The notes beneath the pieces were generated by a model. The model saw only the letters and a program-made list of their open reading frames with translations. It had not been told where the DNA came from and ran no database searches. Of a stretch of 50,411 nt of DNA, positions 40,197 through 46,937 are shown piece by piece (position 1 is the stretch's first letter; every line of letters begins with the position of its first letter). This DNA comes from an uncultured Pseudomonadota bacterium (GTDB lineage Bacteria; Myxococcota_A; Polyangia; Nannocystales; Nannocystaceae). The translations under genes and the position numbers were made by a program. The DNA is taken from the NCBI GenBank assembly GCA_913061055.1, contig CAJXVA010000010.1, positions 1-50,411 of the forward strand, given 5' to 3'.

Positions 40197-40817
40197 TTAG
40201 TTTTTCTCAAACTCTTCAGCTGCGGCTTGTCGCAGAGCGGGAGGAGCGTCGGCGGCCGTCAGAGCATCGCGGAGCCGGAGGCGGGCGGTGCGAATGCGGG
40301 TCTTGACCGTTCCGACGGGGACCCCGAGCGCGACGGCGACCTCTGCACTTGTCATGCCCTCCCAGTAGTGAAGCTCCAGCGCGGTCTGCATCTCGACCGG
40401 AAGCCGCTGCATGCACTGGATCAGAAGGGTCCGCTCGGCTTTGCGGGCGGCGAGCGTGGACGGGCCTGTGCGAAGGTCGACGATCGAAACGGTTCCGAAG
40501 TCGACCCGCTCGCTCTTGCGACGCTGCTCGTAGTGCTTTCGAAGCACGTTGTACGCGATCGAGTACAGGAAGCTCCGGAAGCTTCCATCCCCGCGAAAGC
40601 GAATCCGCGCCTCAACGCACGCTGCAAAGGTGGACTGGACGAGTTCGTCCTGCGTCGCAGGATCGGGCCGAGCCTTGTTTTGAAAGAAGCGAGCGATGGC
40701 TTCAAAGTACCGATCGATCAATGTGCTCGCTGCGTCGCGGTCGCCGGTGCTCCACGACTGAAGCAGGTCTAGGTCGGTCGGTTCCGTTTCCATGCCGCTC
40801 GGAACCGAGCCTACCAT
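40197..40817 (-). CDS. ECF-type RNA polymerase sigma factor linked to a kinase
   Basis: The 206-residue frame starts at ATG 40817, 6 bp after the previous gene; ATG 40793 (METEPTDLDLL) is an alternative. Region 2 spans about 20-95 (STLIDRYFEAIARFF; QDELVQSTFAACVEARIRF; FRSFLYSIAYNVLRKHYEQRR) and region 4 about 135-185 (LPVEMQTALELHYWEGMTSAEVAVAL; PVGTVKTRIRTARLRLRDAL). There is no anti-sigma gene next to it. It sits between two lipoprotein genes and a membrane kinase gene on one strand, so kinase control of the sigma is the natural hypothesis. Confidence 0.88.
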   Translation of the reverse strand: MVGSVPSGMETEPTDLDLLQSWSTGDRDAASTLIDRYFEAIARFFQNKARPDPATQDELVQSTFAACVEARIRFRGDGSFRSFLYSIAYNVLRKHYEQRRKSERVDFGTVSIVDLRTGPSTLAARKAERTLLIQCMQRLPVEMQTALELHYWEGMTSAEVAVALGVPVGTVKTRIRTARLRLRDALTAADAPPALRQAAAEEFEKN

Positions 40818-40823
40818 TCGCCG

Positions 40824-41681
40824 CTACATCGACAAGCGGGTCTCGAGCTTGCCGAACGCATCTCGGCAGGACTCGCGCACGGGCATCGAGTAGTTCGACC
40901 CTTCGAACTTGTCGGTCCAAGCGAGGCTCTGAAGCGGCTTGATGTGCTTCTCTTCGCCGACCTTGGCCAAGCCGGTGCACGACTTTGCGCGGACGTAGCC
41001 GTCGTCGGAGAGCAGGCCCTTCTCGAAGAGCGGGACGGCGTCTTTGCACTCCTTCTCGACGAGGATCGCGACGTATGTGGAGTTGTCGGCGTATGTCTCG
41101 GATGCAGCGAGATAGTCATCGCACGTGCCGGCGGCCTTCTTCTCTCGCTGGAGGCCGAGTAGGTGCGCGAGGACGGCGGAACCCACTGCCGGTTCCATGT
41201 TCCCGCCGGAGGTGGTCTGGGTAAGGAACGCCTTCTCGAGGCGGTCGTCCATCGGGCGAATGCCGGGCGTGCCGATCATCGGCACGAACTCGCTGAAGTA
41301 GACGTCCCACTTCTCGCACTCGGCGAGCGAGAGGGCCATGGCTTCAGTCATGGGCTGGGTCAGGCCGATGTCATCCTTCGCGCCGTTGTACTCGTTCCAC
41401 GCCGTGTCGCATTGCATGTCTGTGGCGTTGGCCGTGAAGACATCTTGGTAACCCCGGCACCAGTCGCCCTTTTTCCCCGTCTCCGGAGTCCCGGCACATC
41501 CCTTCTTGAGCTTGGCCAGGTCTTTCTTTGCGACCGTTGCTTCGAGATCCTTCTTGTCGGCAGCGTCGGCGGCCGCGGCGTCGTCGGTCTTCTTCTTCTG
41601 GACGAAGTGCGAGATGATCGTGCATCCGGATTGCGTGAAGCAGGCAGCGGCGATGATCGAGGCGGTGATGTGCTTGTTCAT
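40824..41681 (-). CDS. Lipoprotein with Cys pairs and HEAT-like C-terminus
   Basis: From ATG 41681 the product has 285 residues. The signal peptide MNKHITASIIAAACFTQSGC gives lipidated Cys20. A charged helical stretch follows (KKKTDDAAAADAADKKDLEATVAKKDLAKLKKGC is its general character, about 29-62), then a domain with several Cys (GCAGTPE, WCRGY, QCDTAWNEY, LAECEKW). The C-terminal third resembles HEAT/armadillo helices (AVPLFEKGLLSDDGYVRAKSCTGLAKVG). It is the first gene of the cassette that includes the ECF sigma, the small lipoprotein and the kinase, and so may be the envelope sensor or the target. Confidence 0.72.
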   Translation of the reverse strand: MNKHITASIIAAACFTQSGCTIISHFVQKKKTDDAAAADAADKKDLEATVAKKDLAKLKKGCAGTPETGKKGDWCRGYQDVFTANATDMQCDTAWNEYNGAKDDIGLTQPMTEAMALSLAECEKWDVYFSEFVPMIGTPGIRPMDDRLEKAFLTQTTSGGNMEPAVGSAVLAHLLGLQREKKAAGTCDDYLAASETYADNSTYVAILVEKECKDAVPLFEKGLLSDDGYVRAKSCTGLAKVGEEKHIKPLQSLAWTDKFEGSNYSMPVRESCRDAFGKLETRLSM

Positions 41682-41991
41682 GGCGTGTGGTCTCCATGAC
41701 CGGTCCCTTGGAGACAGGGGGGGAACCCAAACTCTTTCGGGGCGGCCGCCCATTCAGACGGCCCCGCGGTCCTACGGTTGCGAGGAACAACTCGAATGGC
41801 CGCCGGGTTTTTTGGGGTTGGCAACCCGACTTCCCTGATCGGGAACTCGGCGCCGATCGCTGGGGATCGAATCGGGAAGTCACAGCACCGACACCGGGTG
41901 TCGCGCGGATGGGTCAAACTGGGTCAACCGAGAGTGCGGAACGAGGCGTACTGGGCGCATCTGCTGTCTCCAGGACTGCTACCCTGAGGTG
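41682..41991. promoter_or_regulatory. Divergent intergenic region with several repeats
   Basis: The 310-bp gap between the lipoprotein gene (minus) and the histidine kinase gene (plus) has no gene but holds GGGTTG-G-CAACCC (41815-41827), TTCCC-TGATC-GGGAA (41831-41845), CGACACC-G-GGTGTCG (41889-41903) and a direct repeat TGGGTCAA at 41910 and 41920, spaced one helical turn. Such density suggests binding sites for one or more regulators of the two divergent units. Confidence 0.45.
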
Positions 41992-43173
41992 ATGGCAGCT
42001 CCGGTCCCGAAGAATGAGTCCGAGCGACTCCGACGTTTGCGTCGCTACGGGATCTTGGACACGCCTCCAACCCCACGGTTTGACCGAATCGCGAGGCTTG
42101 CAGGGCGCCTTCTGGACTGCCCGATCGCGCTCGTCTCGCTCGTGGACGAGAACCGACAATGGTTCAAGGCCCGGGTGGGCCTCGACGCCTCGCAAACCCC
42201 ACGGGCGGACGCATTCTGCGCTCACACGATCATGGGCGAGGACGTCCTGGTTGTGAATGATGCGGCGAACGACCCGCGTTTCGCCGACAACCCGCTCGTC
42301 AAAGGGGATCCCGACATTCGCTTCTACGCAGGGGCTCCACTGACCGTCAGCGGCGGTTTTGCGATGGGCACGCTGTGCGTGATCGACCGAAAGCCTCGCG
42401 AGCTCGATGAGGCGGGCCGTGCGGTGCTTGCGGACCTCGCTCAGATGGTCGTCGATGCGATGGAGCACCACCGCCACGCGGCAACACTCGTGCAGACGCA
42501 TCTCGAGCTCGCCAGCGCGCACGAAGAACTCCGAGCGATCAGCGATGCGATCAGCCACGATGTCCGGACTCCGCTGCGCCAGCTCGGAGCGCTCCTCGAG
42601 ATGTTCGAAAGCGACCACCGAGCCGCGCTGTCAGAGGACGCGGTCCGAGAGCTCGAGGAGGTCCGCCGCGTGCGCGCTCACGCCGACGAAGCGATTCGTG
42701 GAATGACCGAGCTCGCTCGGTTGCCTCGCGACAAGAAACTCGAGTCCGAGGAGGTCAATGTCGCTCCCATCCTCAAGGACCTCACAGAGACGATGGGCGC
42801 GTTCTACCCGGGGATGTCGCTGCGCTACGATCTCCCCGATCGCCCGGTCGTGGCGAACGAGGTCCTGCTGCGGCAGATGCTCCAGCACCTGGTCGACAAC
42901 GGATTCAAGCACGGCGGTCGCAACGTGCGGGTCGAGTTCTCCTTCGACGACGTCCGGACACGGATTTCTGTTCTGGACGACGGCCCCGGCATTCCCGAGG
43001 GGAACACTCAAACCGTCTTCGAGCCGTTCCACCGCCTCGTCCCAAAGTCGGTCCCGGGCACCGGCGTTGGTCTCACGGTTGTGAAGCGCATCGTGGAGGC
43101 CCACGGCGGCAGCGTCTTCGTGGAGCCGGATCGGATCGGCGGCCTACCGTTCGAGGATCCGGCGGTCGAGTAA
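41992..43173 (+). CDS. GAF-domain sensor histidine kinase
   Basis: From ATG 41992 (one codon after a GTG) the product has 393 residues. Residues about 10-165 form a GAF domain of the type found with bacterial sensor kinases (RLRRLRRYGILDTPP, ALVSLVDENRQWFKARVGLD, FYAGAPLTVSGGFAMGTLCVID). A dimerisation/phosphoacceptor helix follows with His in ISDAISHDVRTPL, then the ATPase domain: N box HLVDNGFKHGG, G1 DDGPGIP, F box and G2 GTGVGLTVV. No membrane segment is seen, so it senses a cytoplasmic signal. No response regulator gene is adjacent (orphan). Confidence 0.9.
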   Translation: MAAPVPKNESERLRRLRRYGILDTPPTPRFDRIARLAGRLLDCPIALVSLVDENRQWFKARVGLDASQTPRADAFCAHTIMGEDVLVVNDAANDPRFADNPLVKGDPDIRFYAGAPLTVSGGFAMGTLCVIDRKPRELDEAGRAVLADLAQMVVDAMEHHRHAATLVQTHLELASAHEELRAISDAISHDVRTPLRQLGALLEMFESDHRAALSEDAVRELEEVRRVRAHADEAIRGMTELARLPRDKKLESEEVNVAPILKDLTETMGAFYPGMSLRYDLPDRPVVANEVLLRQMLQHLVDNGFKHGGRNVRVEFSFDDVRTRISVLDDGPGIPEGNTQTVFEPFHRLVPKSVPGTGVGLTVVKRIVEAHGGSVFVEPDRIGGLPFEDPAVE

Positions 43174-43195
43174 CGCCCGGCTCGGAACCAAAGCA

Positions 43196-43230
43196 AAAGA
43201 GGCGGCCGGGAGAACCCGAACCGCCTCTTT
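43196..43230. terminator. Bidirectional intrinsic terminator
   Basis: AAAGAGGCGG and CCGCCTCTTT form a perfect 10-bp stem with a 15-nt loop between the convergent histidine kinase and atpE genes. The A tract on the left and T tract on the right make it work on both strands. Confidence 0.85.
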
Positions 43231-43254
43231 GGTGGCGCGCCGAAGCGCGGTGGC

Positions 43255-43572
43255 CTAGCCCATCTTGCCCGAAACGATGAGGGCGACGACGAGGGTGAAG
43301 ATGACCAGCGACTCGATGAACGCCAGCGACAGAAGCAGCGGCGTGAACACCTTGTCGGCGGAGCCGGGGTTGCGGCAGATGCCGTCGAGTGCGGCCGAAG
43401 CGGCACGGCCCTGGCCGAGACCACCACCGACTGCGGCGATGGCGACGCCGAAGCACATGCAGACGGCGAAAATACCGTCGTTGGGACCACCGGCTGCCGG
43501 CGCAGCAAGTGCCACGGCGGGAGCAAGGAACGCGGCGGCGAAGGCGGAGAGCGTTGCAATGCGGTTCTTCAT
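43255..43572 (-). CDS. atpE: F0 ATP synthase subunit c with N-terminal signal-like extension
   Basis: The 105-residue protein is the rotor ring subunit. After a signal-like start (MKNRIATLSAFAAAFLAPAVALA) come two membrane helices joined by the polar loop GICRNPGSADKV. Helix 1 is GVAIAAVGGGLGQGRAASAA and helix 2 LLLSLAFIESLVIFTLVVALI, with the ion-binding Glu in IES. Helix 1 also has Gln in GLGQG and helix 2 Ser after the Glu; these are seen in sodium-type rings but also in several Deltaproteobacterial subunits, and the Tyr of sodium rings is Phe here. So ion use cannot be decided. It follows atpB by 42 bp. Confidence 0.95.
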   Translation of the reverse strand: MKNRIATLSAFAAAFLAPAVALAAPAAGGPNDGIFAVCMCFGVAIAAVGGGLGQGRAASAALDGICRNPGSADKVFTPLLLSLAFIESLVIFTLVVALIVSGKMG

Positions 43573-43614
43573 GATGTCTCTTCTTTTCTGAGCAGCTCGA
43601 TGGGAGCTGGAGAT

Positions 43615-44397
43615 CTAGTGGCCCTCGCCGTGGGAAACCGCGAGGCCAATGTAAATGATGGTGAGCAGGGTGAAGACGAGGGTCTGGACGATCGCGACCA
43701 ACACCCCGAGCAGCAAGAACGGAACCGGAAGCAGAAGCGCGACCAGACCCGCGATGGCGCCGACGACCTTGTGGTCAGCGACGATGTTGCCAAGCAGTCG
43801 CAGCGCCAGGGAGACCGGGCGAGCGATATGGCTAGCGAGCTCGATGGGGAGGAACAGCGGAGCCATGAGAGGCAGGCCGCCGATGCTCGGGCCGAGGAAC
43901 TCACCGAGGAAGTGCTTTGGGTTCCGCACCACGCCCACGCCGACGTAGATGACGAAGACGATGAGCGAGAGCCCAAGGTTCGTCTTCAGCGTGTCGGTGG
44001 GGGGCAGGAAGCCCGGGATGAGGCCCTGGATGTTGCAGCAGAAGATGAACAACGCCAGGGAGCCGGTGATCGGGAGGTAACGCTTGGCGTTCTCCTCACC
44101 CATCACGTCGACCGAGAACTTGTAGACCGCTCCAACGAAGCCATCCATCATCGACGCAAGGTTGAACTTGCGCGGGGGGACCACACCGCCGGTGGTGTCG
44201 TTGAGACTGCCCCGGTAGCGGAAGGTCGCCACGAAGATGAGCGCGCAAGCGAGCAGAGCTCCGACGACGTGGATCAGCGTGAAGTGGCTGTCCCCGAAGA
44301 TGAGGAACGGCTCTTTGCGCGCGAGCATCGGCTCGAATGCCGCCTCGAGCGAATGCCAGAACGGCAGAATCGAGTACCAGGTGTCGTGGTCGCCCAT
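43615..44397 (-). CDS. atpB: F0 ATP synthase subunit a
   Basis: The 260-residue protein is the stator channel of the F0 motor in the inner membrane. The functional core is intact: ELASHIARPVSLALRLLGNIVADH contains the essential Arg (Arg210 of E. coli) in SLALRLLGN, and the helix LLPVPFLLLGVLVAIVQTLVFTLLTIIYI carries the conserved Gln. GLIPGFLPPTDTLKTNLGLSL is also typical. The start at ATG 44397 (MGDHDTWYSILPF) lies 18 bp after a small GC-rich hairpin. The gene is followed by atpE; no atpF, H, A, G, D or C is present in the window. Confidence 0.96.
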   Translation of the reverse strand: MGDHDTWYSILPFWHSLEAAFEPMLARKEPFLIFGDSHFTLIHVVGALLACALIFVATFRYRGSLNDTTGGVVPPRKFNLASMMDGFVGAVYKFSVDVMGEENAKRYLPITGSLALFIFCCNIQGLIPGFLPPTDTLKTNLGLSLIVFVIYVGVGVVRNPKHFLGEFLGPSIGGLPLMAPLFLPIELASHIARPVSLALRLLGNIVADHKVVGAIAGLVALLLPVPFLLLGVLVAIVQTLVFTLLTIIYIGLAVSHGEGH

Positions 44398-44415
44398 AGC
44401 CGTGAGGGGGTCCTA

Positions 44416-44430
44416 GCGGCGGAACGCCGC
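44416..44430 (-). other. Hairpin in the leader of atpB
   Basis: GCGGCG-GAA-CGCCGC forms a 6-bp stem with a 3-nt loop, 18 bp upstream of the atpB start. It could affect translation of atpB or stabilise a processed mRNA. The rest of the 284-bp gap to the vWA lipoprotein shows no gene. Confidence 0.3.
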
Positions 44431-44681
44431 GTCGGGTCGGCGGGCATGTACCAAACCCTCACGATGTGTGCAAGACGAGGACGGCCACCTATGGCCCGGT
44501 TTTTGGCCGAATTCGGCCGCGAGGGAGGCTCAGAGATCGAGGTCCCTCACGCTCCGCCGGGCTCGGAATGGGGCCCGTCGGCCGCGGCACGCGTAGGCCC
44601 GCGGGATCCTTTGATTCGTCGCGGATCGGCCGAAGGCGGAGACCCCGCGGGATCGCTCCCGCAGGGACTGGTCGATCCGGC

Positions 44682-45911
44682 TCAGCCGGGCAAGATCGTC
44701 TCGCAGCCGAAGCCGATGTTGATGACGCCGTCCTCAATGCCCTGGATCGTCGCGCAGCTCTGCGGGCACAGGAAGATCATCGTCGGGTCCGCAGCGTCGT
44801 CGTAGTACCAGCCGTCTGCGACCAAGCCGCACCCATCGACGTCGTCCACGCGCGGAATCGCATCGAGCGCCCCCATGGCAGAGCCGATCTCCACGTTGAC
44901 CTCGTCGGGGTCGAGGACCTCGCCCGCGGGGGGCTCGGGGATCGGGAACTCGCACGCGACTTGGGTGCCATCGAGGACCGCGGTGGTCAGTGCGTCGAAG
45001 ACGGCCTGGAAGTCCTGGTCGCAAAGGTCGGCGGCGATGCCACCGGTTGCGATGGAGAGGTCGATGTATTCCTGCCCAATGCTCGCCGCGCTGTCGCAGT
45101 CGGAGTGCGAGACGACCGAGTGGTGGAAGTAGCCTTCGTAGCTCGGATCCAGCGCGAGGAAATCCGTGTTGAAGGCGTCCTCGGAGATGTTGGGGTCATC
45201 GTCACTGATGATCACGACGTGCTTGGAGGACTCCTCGCGAATCGAACCCGACCAGTCGGCCGAGCTGTCGACGAGCTCTTCCCAGGCATCGTGGCTTCCG
45301 ATACGCAGGTCGACGTGGAGGAAGTCCGGCAGGTTCGTATCGTCGTCCGGGCACCCGCCGTTGCCGAGCGGAGCATCGATGCAGATCCCGTTGCCATTGT
45401 CCGGATAGCTCGACAGCAAGACGACCTGCGCATCCACGCCGCTGGCTGCGATCTGCATGCTGAAGTCGTTGAGGTTGTTCTGAACCTCGGTCGCCTCAAA
45501 GGACATCGAGCCGGAGTTGTCGACCACGAAGATGATGTCTGCGGGCAGCGGGACAAGCTCTGCCTCGGCACTGACCGCGGCGCACTCGGCCTCGCCCGTG
45601 CTGCTTTCTGCGTCGGTATCCGAGGCTTGGACACCGGTGCTTCCGCTCGGCGCATCGGTGTCGGATTCGGACGAGGCGCTGGTCGAGCCCGTCGGACTTC
45701 CCGTGCTGCCCGTCGCTGTCGCCGAGTCGCTTTCAAGGGTGTCGCTGGTGTCGGACGATCCGCTCGTTCCCTGCGAATCCGTCTGGCTGGCGCTCATGAT
45801 GCCGTCGGTGGCCGAATCACCTCCAGCGTCGTTGTTGCCGCTCGTCGTTCCGCAGCCCGTTGCCAGCAGAAGTGCGGCGGAGGGTCCCCATCTCCGAAGT
45901 GTCCATTGCAT
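44682..45911 (-). CDS. Lipoprotein with von Willebrand factor A domain
   Basis: The 409-residue product has a lipoprotein signal (GPSAALLLATGC, lipidated Cys20), a long Ser/Thr/Asp/Gly linker to about residue 105, and a vWA domain from about 120 with an intact MIDAS metal site (DNSGSMS; later HVVIISDDDPN). The C-terminal part has paired Cys residues (GCGLVADGW, IFLCPQSCATIQ, GFGCETILPG). It should bind a ligand or metal-dependent partner at the surface. It lies on the same strand between atpI (82 bp) and atpB (284 bp), an unrelated gene inside the ATP synthase locus. Confidence 0.85.
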   Translation of the reverse strand: MQWTLRRWGPSAALLLATGCGTTSGNNDAGGDSATDGIMSASQTDSQGTSGSSDTSDTLESDSATATGSTGSPTGSTSASSESDTDAPSGSTGVQASDTDAESSTGEAECAAVSAEAELVPLPADIIFVVDNSGSMSFEATEVQNNLNDFSMQIAASGVDAQVVLLSSYPDNGNGICIDAPLGNGGCPDDDTNLPDFLHVDLRIGSHDAWEELVDSSADWSGSIREESSKHVVIISDDDPNISEDAFNTDFLALDPSYEGYFHHSVVSHSDCDSAASIGQEYIDLSIATGGIAADLCDQDFQAVFDALTTAVLDGTQVACEFPIPEPPAGEVLDPDEVNVEIGSAMGALDAIPRVDDVDGCGLVADGWYYDDAADPTMIFLCPQSCATIQGIEDGVINIGFGCETILPG

Positions 45912-45992
45912 CCACCGACAACAGTAGGCTTCATGCTGCGAATGGACGGTATCTCAGCTTACCATTTTCGGTGTTTCCCAAATCGACCGGTT

Positions 45993-46376
45993 CTACCGCT
46001 GCGCTCGATGCTCTCGCATCGCTGCTGTGGTTCCGCCGACAAGTGAGACCAGGGCCCCGATCGCCACACCTTGGGGGCTGACCGGGAGGTACAGCATCAC
46101 GATCGCCAGGCCGCCGAGGATCAGCGGCCATTTTACCAGCATGGTCACCGGGAGGGTCCACTTGGAGCCGCGATGCTCCTCGGGGTTGGCGAACGCCTTC
46201 TGCATGGAACGCCCGAGCAGGATGAAGTTGAGCGCCCCGAGGGCAGACCCGCACAAGATGCCGAGCGCGGTCGCGAAGTCCCACATGAACCAGGCGATGA
46301 GCATCACCGGAACGGTGAGCGCGACCGTCCACTGAAGGATGCGGGAGAGCAGGCGGCTGCGGGCTTGGTCGTTCAT
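45993..46376 (-). CDS. atpI: ATP synthase assembly-type protein I
   Basis: The 127-residue product has four membrane helices: TVALTVPVMLIAWFMW, TALGILCGSALGALNFILL, VTMLVKWPLILGGLAIVMLYL and GVAIGALVSLVGGTTAA. Size, position upstream of atpB and the ATGA overlap with the atpZ-like gene support AtpI, which helps to build the c-ring and F0. The conserved N in GALNFILLGR and the short basic ends fit. Sequence divergence of this family is large, so the name rests partly on context. Confidence 0.75.
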   Translation of the reverse strand: MNDQARSRLLSRILQWTVALTVPVMLIAWFMWDFATALGILCGSALGALNFILLGRSMQKAFANPEEHRGSKWTLPVTMLVKWPLILGGLAIVMLYLPVSPQGVAIGALVSLVGGTTAAMREHRAQR

Positions 46377-46714
46377 GGCAAACGGTCGTTCTCAGCCGGG
46401 GGTTCGACATCGCCCTCGGTGTCGGTCTGGGCCGCGCGTTCGAAGGCGTCCTGTTCGCGGAGCTGGCGGGTGTACTTCCGGGCCGTGCGCACGATTGCCC
46501 GGGCGGCGGTCGCAACACCGAGCATCATCCCAATGACCGAGGTCCACGGGGCCCAGTGGGTGACGTTCTTCTCGAGCCACATTCCGACCGCCGCGCCGAG
46601 GACGACCGACACAGCGATCTCGATGCCCAAGGACGAGGCGTCCATGTAGCGGTACCACGTCGCCGGCTTGTGCGGCTCCTCTGGTTCGGTGTCCGACAAC
46701 TTGCCTCGGAGCAT
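46373..46714 (-). CDS. AtpZ/AtpI-like F0 accessory protein
   Basis: From ATG 46714 the product has 113 residues. Two membrane helices (IEIAVSVVLGAAVGMWLEK and WTSVIGMMLGVATAARAIVRTA) form a short hairpin flanked by charged ends, the pattern of the AtpZ/AtpQ family often encoded before atpI. The acidic C-terminus (TDTEGDVEPPAEN) overlaps the atpI start (ATGA). The open frame continues upstream without family character. It is the first gene of the split F0 operon, divergent from the DUF1552 gene, with 223 bp of shared promoter region. Confidence 0.75.
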   Translation of the reverse strand: MLRGKLSDTEPEEPHKPATWYRYMDASSLGIEIAVSVVLGAAVGMWLEKNVTHWAPWTSVIGMMLGVATAARAIVRTARKYTRQLREQDAFERAAQTDTEGDVEPPAENDRLP

Positions 46715-46937
46715 GGCACCGACCAGGGTCCTGGACAAACCCTCGTCGTGGGGGCTGTCCAGCGTTTGCTCTCGCCCCTTGGCTCCGAGGGTGTTGGATG
46801 GGCCGTGAGGACTGCAACCGCGCGCCGAGGTCAGCGGGTACGCGCAGCCGCCGTAAGACGGCGCGGGCGGCCGTTGAACTAGGCTGACCACGCACTCGGA
46901 GTGGATCTGCGATGTGCACGCGAGGGTGGGGAGCACG

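Noticed and set aside
40793..40817. Deciding between the two ATG starts of the kinase-linked sigma
   Set aside because: Neither has a clear ribosome binding site; the upstream one was kept only because of its 6-bp distance to the preceding gene.
43600..44805. 401-codon plus-strand frame opposite atpB
   Set aside because: Antisense to subunit a, whose essential Arg helix is clear.
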